A stretch of DNA of 64,000 bases from an uncultured Phocaeicola sp. (GTDB lineage Bacteria > Bacteroidota > Bacteroidia > Bacteroidales > Bacteroidaceae), in NCBI GenBank assembly GCA_944320815.1, contig CALUIZ010000004.1, positions 1 to 64,000 of the forward strand, written 5' to 3'. Under the pieces are notes generated by a model that ran no database searches, was not told the origin of the DNA, and saw nothing but the letters and a program-made list of their open reading frames with translations. This document shows, one piece after another, positions 15,092-23,948 of this stretch (positions within the stretch are counted from its first letter, which is position 1; each line of letters opens with the position of its first letter). The position numbers were made by a program, and so were the translations under genes.

Positions 15092-17386
15092 ATGTCTCAT
15101 TTGGCTCCTTTGATCAGCGACCTGGCACTGATTCTGATTTGTGCCGGCATCACTACGCTTGTGTTCAAGAAACTGAAGCAGCCGTTGGTGCTGGGTTATA
15201 TTGTGGCGGGCTTTCTTTGCAGTCCCCATTTCCAGTTCACCCCTTCAGTGACCGATGAGGTCAACATGCAGGTGTGGTCGGAGATTGGTGTGATTTTTCT
15301 GTTGTTCGCGCTGGGACTTGATTTCAGTTTCAAGAAGATGCTGAAGGCCGGTTCGTCGGCGGTCATTGCGGCCTGTACCATTATCTTCTGCATGATAATG
15401 ATCGGCATGTTCGTAGGGTGGATGTTCGGCTGGAAACATATGGACTGTCTGTTTCTGGGCGGTATGCTGGCCATGTCGTCCACCACCATCATCTATAAGG
15501 CTTTCGACGACATGGGGCTGCGCCAGCAGCGTTTTGCGGGAATTGTACTGAGCATTCTGGTGCTCGAGGACATTCTTGCCATTGTGCTGATGGTGATGTT
15601 GAGCACGCTGGCCCTCAGCAAGAACTTTGAGGGAGGGGAGATGGCCTACAGCATCGTGAAGCTGGCGTTTTTTCTGATATTGTGGTTCGTGGTGGGCATT
15701 TATCTGATTCCTCTTTTCTTGCGGAAAGTGCGCAGACTGATGAGCAGGGAGACGCTTCTTATCGTGTCGCTGGCCTTGTGTTTCGGCATGGTGGTACTGG
15801 CGGCCCAGGTAGGTTTTTCTCCTGCGTTCGGCGCTTTCGTGATGGGTTCCATTCTGGCGGAAACGGTCGATTCGGAACAGATTGAGCATCTGGTCACTCC
15901 GGTGAAGGACCTGTTCGGCGCCATCTTTTTCGTGTCGGTGGGCATGATGGTCGATCCGGCCATGATTGTGGAATATATCGGTCCGATTGTGGTGATTGTG
16001 CTGGCCATTCTGGTTGGTCAGGCAGTGTTCGGCACGGGCGGTGTGCTCCTTTCCGGACAACCGCTGAAGATAGCCGTGCAGTGTGGGTTCAGCCTTACGC
16101 AGATCGGTGAGTTCGCCTTTATCATCGCCTCGCTGGGGGTAAGCCTGAATGTGACCAGCCATTTCCTCTATCCGATTGTGGTGGCGGTTTCCGTAATCAC
16201 CACTTTTCTCACTCCTTATATGATTCGTCTGTCAGGGCCAGCCTACAGGTTCATCGACGCGCATCTTCCCCGGTTCTGGAAAGAACTTCTCCAGCGTTAT
16301 TCAACCGGTACAAGCACGGTGAACCATCAGAACAACTGGCATAAACTGCTGACAGCCATTCTTCGGATAGTGTTGGTCTATTCGGTGCTTTCCGTGGCGG
16401 TGATGGTGCTTTCGTTCAATCTGTTCCTGCCGCTTTTCGTGGCTGCTGCGGGAGAGTTCTGGGGTAACGTGGCGGGGGCCGTGGTCACGATTGCACTGAT
16501 ATCGCCTTTCCTCCGTGCGATGATTATGAAGAAGAACCATTCCGTCGAGTTCAAGGCGTTATGGGCCGACAGCCGTTACAATCACGCTCCGCTGATTTCC
16601 GTAATACTGCTGAGGATTGTTCTCGGAATAGGTTTCATCGTCTATATTGTGGAGCATTTGTTCCAGACTTCTACCGCCTTGGTGGTGGGCATCGCACTTG
16701 TGCTGATATTGCTGATGATTTTCTCCCGCTTCCTGAAGAAGCAGTCAATCGGTCTGGAAAGGACTTTTGTGCAGAATCTGCGTTCCAAGGATGTACGCAA
16801 GGTTTACTTGGGCGAACGCCAGCCGGAATATGCGGGCCGTCTGCTTGACCGGGACCTTCATCTGTCGGATTTCCATATTCCGTCTGATTCGTTGTGGAGC
16901 GGAAAGACGCTGAAAGAACTGGATTTGGGAAAGAAATACGGGGTGCATGTGGCTTCAATCGTGCGCGGCACCCATCGGCTGAACATACCGGGAGGCGACT
17001 GCCGTATTTTCCCGGGCGACATGCTTCAGGTCATCGGAACGGACGAGCAGTTGTCTGTATTCGCTTCACATGCGGATGAGGTGGCCGGTTATTACTCGGA
17101 CGATGATTTCGTGAAGCGTGAAATGTATCTCAAGCAGTTCGTGATTGTGTCCGGCTCTCCCTTTTTGGGGAAAACTATCCGTGAGTCCGGCATCCGGAAC
17201 AAATATCATTGTCTGGTGGTGGGTATTGAACTGAGGTCGGAAGACTCTCTCCACAAACCGGATGTGAATCTCCCTCTGAGTGAAGGTGACATCGTATGGG
17301 TGGTGGGAGAAAAGGACGACTTGAAGAAATTGTTTGTGACCAATGAACCATTGATATTAGAAAAAGAAGAAAACTATGAAGAGTGA
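15092..17386 (+). CDS. CPA2-family monovalent cation:proton antiporter with two TrkA-C domains
   Basis: 764 aa. Residues 1 to about 380 form the 12-helix sodium/hydrogen exchanger domain (KQPLVLGYIVAGFL, FLLFALGLDFSFKKM, GFSPAFGAFVMGSILAET); a further hydrophobic block of about four helices follows to about 555; then two regulatory TrkA-C/RCK-C domains (about 590-665 and 680-755, each with the ...GD..WVVG or ...GDMLQVIG ending). It resembles KefB/YbaL-type antiporters but has no NAD-binding RCK-N domain. It probably moves K+ or Na+ against protons for pH and ion homeostasis. The 3' end overlaps the HIT gene by 11 bp. Confidence 0.88.
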   Translation: MSHLAPLISDLALILICAGITTLVFKKLKQPLVLGYIVAGFLCSPHFQFTPSVTDEVNMQVWSEIGVIFLLFALGLDFSFKKMLKAGSSAVIAACTIIFCMIMIGMFVGWMFGWKHMDCLFLGGMLAMSSTTIIYKAFDDMGLRQQRFAGIVLSILVLEDILAIVLMVMLSTLALSKNFEGGEMAYSIVKLAFFLILWFVVGIYLIPLFLRKVRRLMSRETLLIVSLALCFGMVVLAAQVGFSPAFGAFVMGSILAETVDSEQIEHLVTPVKDLFGAIFFVSVGMMVDPAMIVEYIGPIVVIVLAILVGQAVFGTGGVLLSGQPLKIAVQCGFSLTQIGEFAFIIASLGVSLNVTSHFLYPIVVAVSVITTFLTPYMIRLSGPAYRFIDAHLPRFWKELLQRYSTGTSTVNHQNNWHKLLTAILRIVLVYSVLSVAVMVLSFNLFLPLFVAAAGEFWGNVAGAVVTIALISPFLRAMIMKKNHSVEFKALWADSRYNHAPLISVILLRIVLGIGFIVYIVEHLFQTSTALVVGIALVLILLMIFSRFLKKQSIGLERTFVQNLRSKDVRKVYLGERQPEYAGRLLDRDLHLSDFHIPSDSLWSGKTLKELDLGKKYGVHVASIVRGTHRLNIPGGDCRIFPGDMLQVIGTDEQLSVFASHADEVAGYYSDDDFVKREMYLKQFVIVSGSPFLGKTIRESGIRNKYHCLVVGIELRSEDSLHKPDVNLPLSEGDIVWVVGEKDDLKKLFVTNEPLILEKEENYEE

Positions 17387-17801
17387 CCCGAAAGATTGTC
17401 TGTATTGTCAGAACAATGAGACTTTACACGATTTGATGATTGAAATTGCTCCGTTGAGCGTTTCCCGTGTCTTTCTGTTCAAGGAACAGACTTACAGAGG
17501 CCGTTGTCTGGTTGCATATAAGGACCATGTGAATGACCTTAACGAACTGGACGATGCGGACCGTAATGCATTTATGGCAGATGTGGTGCGTGTGACCCGT
17601 GCGATGGACCGGGCTTTCCACCCGGAAAAGATCAATTATGGCGCGTATAGCGACAAGTTGTCCCATCTGCATTTTCATCTTGTGCCCAAGTATGTGGACG
17701 GTCCTGATTATGGAGGCGTGTTCCAGATGAATCCGGGAAAGGTATATCTTGCCGACACGGAATATCAGGAACTGGTTGAGGCTGTCCGCAAGAATCTTTA
17801 G
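17376..17801 (+). CDS. HIT family nucleotide-binding hydrolase
   Basis: 141 aa histidine-triad protein. The catalytic triad HLHFHLVPK (His97, His99, His101) acts on nucleotide phosphoramidates or dinucleotide polyphosphates in the cytosol. An N-terminal CLYC pair could bind zinc as in other HIT proteins. Its ATG is 11 bp inside the antiporter gene, so translation is coupled. A very long inverted repeat follows the stop. Confidence 0.9.
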   Translation: MKSDPKDCLYCQNNETLHDLMIEIAPLSVSRVFLFKEQTYRGRCLVAYKDHVNDLNELDDADRNAFMADVVRVTRAMDRAFHPEKINYGAYSDKLSHLHFHLVPKYVDGPDYGGVFQMNPGKVYLADTEYQELVEAVRKNL

Positions 17802-17804
17802 TCG

Positions 17805-17890
17805 CATAAGAACACGAATCCGCACAAACCTCGTCTGCCGGCATCCGGACATCCGGAAGGGCATGAGCTGTGCGGATTCGCGTTCTTATG
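17805..17890. terminator. Long inverted repeat, probable bidirectional terminator
   Basis: 22-bp arms CATAAGAACACGAATCCGCA... (17805-17826) and their complement (17869-17890) with one mismatch, enclosing 42 bp that contains a smaller imperfect stem. It fills the gap between the convergent HIT and S4 genes. The T-rich flank on the plus strand is weak. Confidence 0.65.
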
Positions 17891-17922
17891 TCGTTTGTTC
17901 TTTTTGTGTGGAGAAGAACAAA

Positions 17923-18363
17923 TCAGTCATCCTTTTCTTCTTCGTCTTCAGCCTCAAAGTCAAAGTCGAAATCAAAGTCGTCAGTGTATTCCGGTGTGAA
18001 GAATTCGTCCAGGTCCCGGCGGTCCTTCTTTGTAGGGCGTCCGGTTCCTTTCGCCCGGTTTATGAATCCGCTGATCCGGTTCATTTCCAGCAGTTCATAC
18101 TGGTCGGGAGTCGTTACGTTCTCCATGACTTCAGGCACCAGCTTCGCCCCTACGCGCTTTTCAATGGCCTGCAGCACCTTGAACGAATAGGTGACAGGCG
18201 GTTTCCGTACCTGTATCACATCGCCCGGTTTGACGGTCCTGGCCGCTTTAGCCTGCGCTCCGTTGATTGAAACCCTCCCTTTTTTGCAGGCTTCGGCTGC
18301 AATGGTCCGTGTCTTGAAGATTCGTGCAGCCCACATCCATTTGTCGATTCTTGCTTCAGGCAT
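17923..18363 (-). CDS. S4-domain RNA-binding protein (HslR/Hsp15-like)
   Basis: 146 aa. The S4 fold spans residues about 3-65 (RIDKWMWAARIFKTRT...RVSINGAQAKAARTVKPGD), as in Hsp15, which binds stalled 50S subunits carrying nascent chains. The C-terminal tail is strongly acidic (alternating Asp/Phe then Glu/Asp runs). It is the last gene after rplY and pth, which fits a ribosome-rescue or translation-quality role. Confidence 0.85.
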   Translation of the reverse strand: MPEARIDKWMWAARIFKTRTIAAEACKKGRVSINGAQAKAARTVKPGDVIQVRKPPVTYSFKVLQAIEKRVGAKLVPEVMENVTTPDQYELLEMNRISGFINRAKGTGRPTKKDRRDLDEFFTPEYTDDFDFDFDFEAEDEEEKDD

Positions 18364-18374
18364 AATCCGGTGTC

Positions 18375-18941
18375 TTATTTGTTGTTGAATTGATTCATCG
18401 CATTATTGAGTCCGGCAAGGCAGAAAGCCTTGACAGCTTCGCCAGCCGTTTCCAGCCGTTCGGGCATCGTGTGCATGTCATCTTCGCTGAAATGCCCCAG
18501 CACATAGTCAATCTGGCCGCCTCTTGGAAAGTCGTTTCCGATGCCGAAACGCAGCCTCGCATAGTTCTGTGTGCCCAGTGTCGCTGCAATATGTTTCAGT
18601 CCGTTGTGTCCCGCATCGCTGCCTTTCCCTTTCAGACGGATTGTCCCGAAAGGAAGAGCCAGGTCATCGACCACTACCAGAAGGTTCTCCAGCGGAATCT
18701 TTTCCTGCTGCATCCAGTAGCGCACCGCATTGCCGCTCAGGTTCATGTAGGTGGAAGGCTTGAGCAGCACCAGTTGACGCCCTTTCAGTGACATGTTTGC
18801 CACAGCTCCGTAACGTTTGTCGCTGAAAACAATATTGGACGCCTTTGCAAGGGCGTCCAATACCATAAATCCTATGTTGTGACGGGTATCCCGGTATTCT
18901 TCACCGATGTTTCCCAGTCCTGCAATCAAGTATTTCATCAA
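18375..18941 (-). CDS. pth: Peptidyl-tRNA hydrolase
   Basis: 188 aa, family-typical length. Cleaves peptidyl-tRNA dropped by ribosomes. Conserved [19 protein letters not shown] has catalytic His21 and the Asn11 contact; the lid [13 protein letters not shown] and [11 protein letters not shown] are also present. It starts 25 bp after rplY, the common rplY-pth pairing, and lies 11 bp before the S4 gene, so the three form one operon. Confidence 0.95.
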   Translation of the reverse strand: MMKYLIAGLGNIGEEYRDTRHNIGFMVLDALAKASNIVFSDKRYGAVANMSLKGRQLVLLKPSTYMNLSGNAVRYWMQQEKIPLENLLVVVDDLALPFGTIRLKGKGSDAGHNGLKHIAATLGTQNYARLRFGIGNDFPRGGQIDYVLGHFSEDDMHTMPERLETAGEAVKAFCLAGLNNAMNQFNNK

Positions 18942-18966
18942 GCAAGGATTCTGTTAGGAGATGACA

Positions 18967-19563
18967 TTACTTGGCAGCGGCAGCCTGTGCACCACGGGCA
19001 GCACGAGTCAGTTTGACAGCGCAAACCACAGCGTCTTTTGCGTTCATCAGTTCGATGTTTTCGTAGCTCAGTTCGCCCACTTTGATGGTCTTGCCAAGTC
19101 CGAGGTTCGTGATGTTGACAGTAAGACGTTCCGGAATGACGTTGTACAATGCCTTCACTTTCAGCTTGCGCATCTGCAATGACAGCTTACCACCGGCTTT
19201 CACACCTTCTGCCAGACCTTCCAATTGAACCGGCACTTCCATTACGATAGGCTTCGTTTCGTCAATCTGATAGAAGTCGATATGCAGAATCTTGTCTGTT
19301 ACCGGGTGGAACTGGATGTCTTTCATAACAGCGTTGGTGATTTTGCCGTCAATGTTCAGGTCAACGACATAGATGTGAGGAGTGTACACCAGCTTGCGCA
19401 GGTTGTCGTTTGTTACAGAGAAGTGAGTGGCGATAGTCTGGCCGTTTTCATCTTTCTGTGCGCCGTACAATACGCAGGGTACAGCGTCGCTCTTGCGCAG
19501 TTCGCGGGTTGCTTTCTTTCCTGTTTCTGTTCTCAAAGAACCTTTTACTTCAATTGATTTCAT
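18967..19563 (-). CDS. rplY: 50S ribosomal protein L25 (Ctc/TL5 type)
   Basis: 198 aa long-form L25 with an N-terminal 5S-rRNA-binding domain (residues 1 to about 90, GKKATRELRKSDAVPCVLYG) and a C-terminal beta domain to about 185, then an Ala-rich tail. Promoter elements are well matched 100 bp upstream, leaving a leader of roughly 94 nt. Confidence 0.95.
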   Translation of the reverse strand: MKSIEVKGSLRTETGKKATRELRKSDAVPCVLYGAQKDENGQTIATHFSVTNDNLRKLVYTPHIYVVDLNIDGKITNAVMKDIQFHPVTDKILHIDFYQIDETKPIVMEVPVQLEGLAEGVKAGGKLSLQMRKLKVKALYNVIPERLTVNITNLGLGKTIKVGELSYENIELMNAKDAVVCAVKLTRAARGAQAAAAK

Positions 19564-19663
19564 CTTCTTTTAAATTTGTGTTACTCTAAATTAAGTTGAC
19601 TTGTGCTTAATTCGCCATCACACGATGTGGTGTACACACAATGTGTTTTTAAAAAAAGCGGTG

Positions 19664-19694
19664 CAAAGTTAGCCTTTTATTTTTATTCTTCAAA
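19664..19694 (-). promoter_or_regulatory. Promoter of the rplY-pth-S4 operon
   Basis: Minus-strand TTTG (19694-19691), exactly 19 bp, then TAACTTTG (19671-19664), a full match to the Bacteroides consensus. Confidence 0.85.
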
Positions 19695-19776
19695 CATTTT
19701 CCTCCAGAAAACGTGTGCGGTTTTCCTTTTCTTTCCGGATTCTTTTCCTTTGGTTAGAATATCGGGGTATTTCAGA

Positions 19777-19818
19777 CAAACCACCCGCCTGTTCGTCAGA
19801 AAACAAGCGGGTGGTTTG
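19777..19818 (-). terminator. Terminator after the DUF3276 gene
   Basis: CAAACCACCCGC / GCGGGTGGTTTG arms (19777-19788, 19807-19818), 12 bp perfect, 39 bp past the DUF3276 stop on the minus strand. The loop CTGTTCGTCAGAAAACAA resembles one unit of the 22-bp repeat family. Confidence 0.75.
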
Positions 19819-19857
19819 CATTGGGTTTGCGGATGCTTTCCGCATAGCAGTGAAGAC

Positions 19858-20241
19858 TCAGAAATCGATGTCTATCTTGAATTCGTTCGTGTCGGCGGCC
19901 AGTGCATTTTCACCCAGTTCCTTGTTGTCGGCCATGTGGACTTTCCCGCATGCGGGTCCCTGTTCCTGTTCAATGTATTGTATGGCCTGCTTCAGTCCGC
20001 TCAGGAATTTCTCGAAGTCCTCCTTGTACAGGAATATCTTGTGTTTCTCGAAATTGACCTGTGAATCGTCGCCTTCGCCGGATACGATTTTCTTGCTTTC
20101 AGTGATGGCCAGGAACATTTCGTCTTTTCTGTTCTTCTTCACGTCAAGATAATAAATCCTTTTCCCCGCCTTGATTGCTTTTGAAAAGACTATTTCCTTG
20201 TCTGCTTCATTGCTTGTGGTTTTCTTTCTCAGTTCTTCCAT
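19858..20241 (-). CDS. DUF3276 / PUR-domain nucleic-acid-binding protein
   Basis: 127 aa. The core AGKRIYYLDVKKNRKDEMFLAITESKK...FEKHKIFLYKEDFEKFLSGL matches the bacterial PUR-alpha-like family (DUF3276), small proteins with a Whirly-like fold found in Bacteroidetes and spirochaetes. Family members bind single-stranded nucleic acid; the cellular role is unclear. The last 35 residues are acidic and probably unstructured. Single gene divergent from nusB. Confidence 0.88.
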   Translation of the reverse strand: MEELRKKTTSNEADKEIVFSKAIKAGKRIYYLDVKKNRKDEMFLAITESKKIVSGEGDDSQVNFEKHKIFLYKEDFEKFLSGLKQAIQYIEQEQGPACGKVHMADNKELGENALAADTNEFKIDIDF

Positions 20242-20380
20242 AGTTATATATGCTTATAAAATCGCTCCAAAATTGCTTATTTTTTCGATAAGTGCAAAAC
20301 GTATGCCAGCTAAAAAACTCAAATCTCTAAAAAAAAGAAAAAATATGCCTTTGGAAGATGTCGCGTATGGGAAATTTGTT

Positions 20381-20388
20381 TATTTTTG
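20381..20388 (+). promoter_or_regulatory. -7 element for the nusB operon
   Basis: TATTTTTG matches TAnnTTTG, 27 bp upstream of the nusB ATG. No clear -33 element. Confidence 0.5.
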
Positions 20389-20415
20389 CAGTCCTGAAAT
20401 TATATTTAATTTAGT

Positions 20416-21342
20416 ATGATTAATAGAGTTCTTATTCGTCTTAAAATAGTTCAGATAATATACGCGTATTATCAGAATGGTGGTAAAAACTTGGATACAG
20501 CGGAAAAGGAGTTGTTCTTCAGCATGTCGAAGGCATACGATCTGTATAATTATCTGTTGCTTCTGATGGTGGAGGTGACACGGTATGCGGCAAAACGCAT
20601 TGACGCCGCCAAGCATAAGCTGGCTCCGACGGAGGAAGATCTGGCACCGAACATGAAGTTTGTGGAAAATCGTTTTGTGGCCCAGCTGGAAGTGAACAAG
20701 ACACTGAAGGAATTTTCTTCTTCCCAGAAGAAAAGCTGGGAGAATGAAGTGGACTTCATCAAAGGTTTTTGTGAACAGATAATGCAGAGCGATATATATA
20801 AGGAGTATATGGCCAGCGAAAGCTCTTCATATGACGAAGACCGGGAGTTGTGGAGAAAACTTTACAAGAAGTTCGTTTTCAACAATCAGGCATTGGATGA
20901 AGTGCTGGAGGACCAGAGCCTGTATTGGAATGATGATAAGGAAATCGTGGATACATTCGTGCTGAAAACCATCAAACGCTTCAATCCGGAGAATGGAGAA
21001 AATCAGGAACTGCTGCCTGAGTTCAAGGATGAAGAGGATCAGGATTTCGCGCGCCGTCTGTTCCGCCGGACCATTCTGAACGCGGATTATTATCGTCATC
21101 TCATCAGTGAAAATTCCAGAAACTGGGACTTGAACCGTGTGGCGGTGATGGATGTGGTAATCATGCAGATTGCCTTGGCTGAAATCCTGAGCTTCCCGAA
21201 CATTCCTATAAATGTGTCTTTGAACGAATATGTGGAGATAGCCAAGCTTTACAGCACTCCTAAAAGCGGAGGCTTCATCAACGGCACGCTGGACGGAATC
21301 GTCAAACGGCTGAAGAAAGAAAACAAGCTGACAAAAAATTGA
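20416..21342 (+). CDS. nusB: Transcription antitermination factor NusB, long Bacteroidetes form
   Basis: 308 aa, about twice the E. coli protein. The C-terminal NusB fold is clear (WDLNRVAVMDVVIMQIALAE, NIPINVSLNEYVEIAKLYS, FINGTLDGIVKRL) and the N-terminus has VLIRLKIVQIIYAYY. The extra 150 residues between them are mostly charged helices, characteristic of this phylum. With NusE it promotes rRNA antitermination. It heads a run nusB-yajC-ybbR-coaE with small gaps or overlaps. Confidence 0.93.
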   Translation: MINRVLIRLKIVQIIYAYYQNGGKNLDTAEKELFFSMSKAYDLYNYLLLLMVEVTRYAAKRIDAAKHKLAPTEEDLAPNMKFVENRFVAQLEVNKTLKEFSSSQKKSWENEVDFIKGFCEQIMQSDIYKEYMASESSSYDEDRELWRKLYKKFVFNNQALDEVLEDQSLYWNDDKEIVDTFVLKTIKRFNPENGENQELLPEFKDEEDQDFARRLFRRTILNADYYRHLISENSRNWDLNRVAVMDVVIMQIALAEILSFPNIPINVSLNEYVEIAKLYSTPKSGGFINGTLDGIVKRLKKENKLTKN

Positions 21343-21383
21343 GATAGGGTCAGACCAGTATTAATTTAAATAAAGAAAAAAGT

Positions 21384-21689
21384 ATGAGTTCATTAACTGT
21401 ATTGTTGCAGGCACAGGGTGGAGATTATTCTTTTCTCATCATGATGGTGGCTATTTTTGCCATTATGTATTTCTTTATGATTCGTCCGCAGAACAAGAAG
21501 CAGAAAGAAATACAGAAATTCCGTAAGGGCCTTGAAGTGGGACAGTCGGTGATTACTGCCGGCGGAATATATGGCAAGATCAAAGAGATAGAGGACAACA
21601 CGGTAGTCGTGGAGATTGCTCCGAGCGTGAAAATCAAGATAGACAAGAATTCCATTTATCCTGACGCACAGGCTCAGGCCGGTAAATAA
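21384..21689 (+). CDS. yajC: Preprotein translocase subunit YajC
   Basis: 101 aa, one membrane helix (residues about 14-34, FLIMMVAIFAIMYFFMIRPQ) followed by KKQKEIQKFRKGLEVGQSV and VVVEIAPSVKIKI. It is the accessory SecDF-associated subunit; secDF itself is not in the window. It sits 41 bp after nusB. Confidence 0.95.
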   Translation: MSSLTVLLQAQGGDYSFLIMMVAIFAIMYFFMIRPQNKKQKEIQKFRKGLEVGQSVITAGGIYGKIKEIEDNTVVVEIAPSVKIKIDKNSIYPDAQAQAGK

Positions 21690-21701
21690 TGCCGTTTTGA
21701 C

Positions 21702-22733
21702 ATGTTCGACAAGAAGGACATAAGGAGGTATTATCTTATTGCCTACAGACGAATCAGAAACTTTCTGCTCAGTGACAAGAGCAGGGAGTTTCTGGTTTTT
21801 TTGTTTTTTGTGTTCGTCTCGTTCTGCTTCTGGCTCCTCCAGACGATGAACGACAAGTATCAGGCTGTGTTCAAGATTCCTCTTCGTCTGAAGGATGTGC
21901 CCAAGGAGGTGGTGATGACCTCAGAGATTCCGGATGAGATTAAAGTGAAGGTGGAGGACAGGGGTACGGTGCTTCTGAACTATATGCTCGGGCGCACGTT
22001 CTTCCCGCTTGTGTTCAGCTTCAACGACTATAAGGAGGACGGCGGGCACGTGTATGTCCCGATGGCCGATGTGGTGAAGAAGATAACCTCCCAACTGAAT
22101 AACACAACGCGTCTGGTGGCAGTCCGTCCGGATACTGTCGGCTTCATTTATTCTTGGGGTGAAGCGAAGAAGATTCCGGTGGCAGTGAACGGGAAGATTC
22201 TTCCTGAACGCCAGTATTATGTGAGCGAGATGCGTCTCTCTCCCGATTCCGTGACTGTTTATGCACCGAAGGATTTGCTGGAGGCTCTTCCTGTGGCATA
22301 TACGTCTTCCTTCAGTCTGGAAAGTGTTTCAGACACGGTGAAGCGTCATCTGCCTCTTCAGCAGGTGAGAGGGGTGAAGTTTGTCCCTCCTGCAGTTGAC
22401 CTTACGGTATGTACGGACATGTATTCTGAAAAGACTCTTGAGATACCGGTCGTAGGCTTGAACTTTCCTCCGGGGAAGGTTCTCAGAACATTTCCGTCGA
22501 AGGTGCAGGTGACTTTTCAGGTGGGACTGAAGAATTTCAGGAAGGTGACGGCTGACGATTTCTTCATCTGTGTGTCTTATGAGGAGCTGCTTAAGAACAA
22601 TTCGGACAAGATAGAACTGACTGTCAAAAAGTCGTCTGAGCTTGCCACTCATGTTCGCATGACTCCCACATCTGTGGATTATCTGATAGAGCAGCTTCCT
22701 GAAGATGAGAAAGGAGATTCGATTGATGATTAG
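21702..22733 (+). CDS. YbbR-like domain protein
   Basis: 343 aa. One N-terminal helix (residues about 28-45, FLVFLFFVFVSFCFWLL) anchors an extracytoplasmic region with YbbR-like repeats (KIPLRLKDVPKEVV, IPVAVNGKIL, KTLEIPVVGLNFPPG). YbbR of Gram-positives (CdaR) regulates diadenylate cyclase; no cdaA is adjacent here, so that role should not be assumed. It starts 12 bp after yajC and its 3' end overlaps coaE by 8 bp. Confidence 0.85.
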   Translation: MFDKKDIRRYYLIAYRRIRNFLLSDKSREFLVFLFFVFVSFCFWLLQTMNDKYQAVFKIPLRLKDVPKEVVMTSEIPDEIKVKVEDRGTVLLNYMLGRTFFPLVFSFNDYKEDGGHVYVPMADVVKKITSQLNNTTRLVAVRPDTVGFIYSWGEAKKIPVAVNGKILPERQYYVSEMRLSPDSVTVYAPKDLLEALPVAYTSSFSLESVSDTVKRHLPLQQVRGVKFVPPAVDLTVCTDMYSEKTLEIPVVGLNFPPGKVLRTFPSKVQVTFQVGLKNFRKVTADDFFICVSYEELLKNNSDKIELTVKKSSELATHVRMTPTSVDYLIEQLPEDEKGDSIDD

Positions 22734-23334
22734 GTTGGGTATAACCGGAGGTATCGGAAGCGGAAAGTCATATGTGTCTTCCCTTCTGAAAGAAAGGGGG
22801 ATACCTGTGTACGATACAGACAGGCAGGCGAAGCTGCTGACCGTATCTCATCCTTCTATCCGCAGAGGACTTACGGCTCTTCTGGGTGACGGGGTTTATT
22901 TCCCCGATGGAAGACTTAACAAATCTTTGCTGGCTTCTTTCCTTTTTGACGGTTCTGATGAGCATGTGTGTAAGGTAAACTCAATCATTCATCCTTGTGT
23001 GCGTGATGATTTCCAGCGTTGGGCGGTGTCGATGGAAGATGAAGGGCATCTGCTTGTGGGAATGGAGAGTGCCATTCTCTTTGAATCCGGATTTGACAAA
23101 ATCGTTGACAAAGTGCTGATGGTCTATGCTCCTGAATCGTTGCGTGTCCGTCGGGCGATGGAGCGTGACAACTCGACCGAGGAACAGGTCCGTGCACGCA
23201 TGACGGCTCAGATGGACGATGAGGAAAAGCGGAGAAGATCAGACTTCACTATTGTCAACGATGAAGTGTCTGCTCTTGATGTCCAGATTGACCGGCTCCT
23301 TTTGTCTCTTGTCGGCAGAAAATGCCTCCAATAG
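22726..23334 (+). CDS. coaE: Dephospho-CoA kinase
   Basis: Last step of coenzyme A synthesis: ATP-dependent 3'-phosphorylation of dephospho-CoA. P-loop GITGGIGSGKS at residues 5-15, then DTDRQAK and ESAILFESGFDK. The start at 22726 is preferred over the upstream in-frame ATG at 22705, because AAGGAG (22711-22716) is correctly spaced for 22726 and the protein then begins MIRLGITGG, as usual for CoaE. This gives 202 aa. Confidence 0.93.
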   Translation: MIRLGITGGIGSGKSYVSSLLKERGIPVYDTDRQAKLLTVSHPSIRRGLTALLGDGVYFPDGRLNKSLLASFLFDGSDEHVCKVNSIIHPCVRDDFQRWAVSMEDEGHLLVGMESAILFESGFDKIVDKVLMVYAPESLRVRRAMERDNSTEEQVRARMTAQMDDEEKRRRSDFTIVNDEVSALDVQIDRLLLSLVGRKCLQ

Positions 23335-23416
23335 TTTGTGTATGTCGTATAGGCATTGTATTTTTGTCTTCCGAAAAATGAACTAACCTTTTAAATATAT
23401 TATTTATTAAACGATT

Positions 23417-23845
23417 ATGTTGAAGACTATTCTGGCAATTTCCGGCAAGCCCGGTTTGTATAAGTTGGTTTCTCAGGCAAGAAACATGCTGATTGTTGAA
23501 TCAGTGAGTGCAGATAAAAAAAGAATGCCTGTTTATGGGAGTGACAAAGTAATTTCATTGGGAGACATTGCCATGTACACGGATGCGGACGAGGTTCCGC
23601 TGGGTGAAGTGCTTGAATCTGTAAGGCAGAAAGCAAACGGTGAACAGGTATCAATCGATTACAAGAAGGCTTCTGCTGAAGAACTGAACGCTTTCATGGC
23701 CGAAGTGCTTCCCAATTACGACCGCGACCGGGTACATACGAGCGACATCAAGAAACTGATTCAGTGGTATAATCTGCTGGTCGCAAACGGTGAAACTGAA
23801 TTTGTGGAGAAGAAAGAGGAACAGGAAGAAGAGGCTGGTGAATAA
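23417..23845 (+). CDS. DUF5606 family protein
   Basis: 142 aa cytosolic protein of a Bacteroidetes-specific family without assigned function. Begins MLKTILAISGKPGLYKLVSQ, has a compact N-terminal domain to about residue 65 and a helical part (AEELNAFMAEVLPNYDRDRV, SDIKKLIQWYN), and ends in a Glu-rich tail. It lies 82 bp after coaE and is followed by a strong terminator, so it may be the end of the nusB run or separately transcribed. Confidence 0.8.
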   Translation: MLKTILAISGKPGLYKLVSQARNMLIVESVSADKKRMPVYGSDKVISLGDIAMYTDADEVPLGEVLESVRQKANGEQVSIDYKKASAEELNAFMAEVLPNYDRDRVHTSDIKKLIQWYNLLVANGETEFVEKKEEQEEEAGE

Positions 23846-23900
23846 TCCGGCCGATATTCTGACAATATCGTCTGAGCCGCCATGCAATGTGGCTCTTCTG

Positions 23901-23942
23901 TTACCCCGCAGTAGTCATCTGATTGCTGCGGGGTAATTTTTT
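23901..23942 (+). terminator. Rho-independent terminator after DUF5606 gene
   Basis: TTACCCCGCAG / CTGCGGGGTAA (23901-23911, 23926-23936) with a T6 run. It lies between convergent genes and could act on both strands. Confidence 0.9.
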
Positions 23943-23948
23943 GCTCTT

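Noticed and set aside
22705..22725. Upstream ATG for coaE
   Set aside because: The Shine-Dalgarno AAGGAG lies after it and serves the ATG at 22726.
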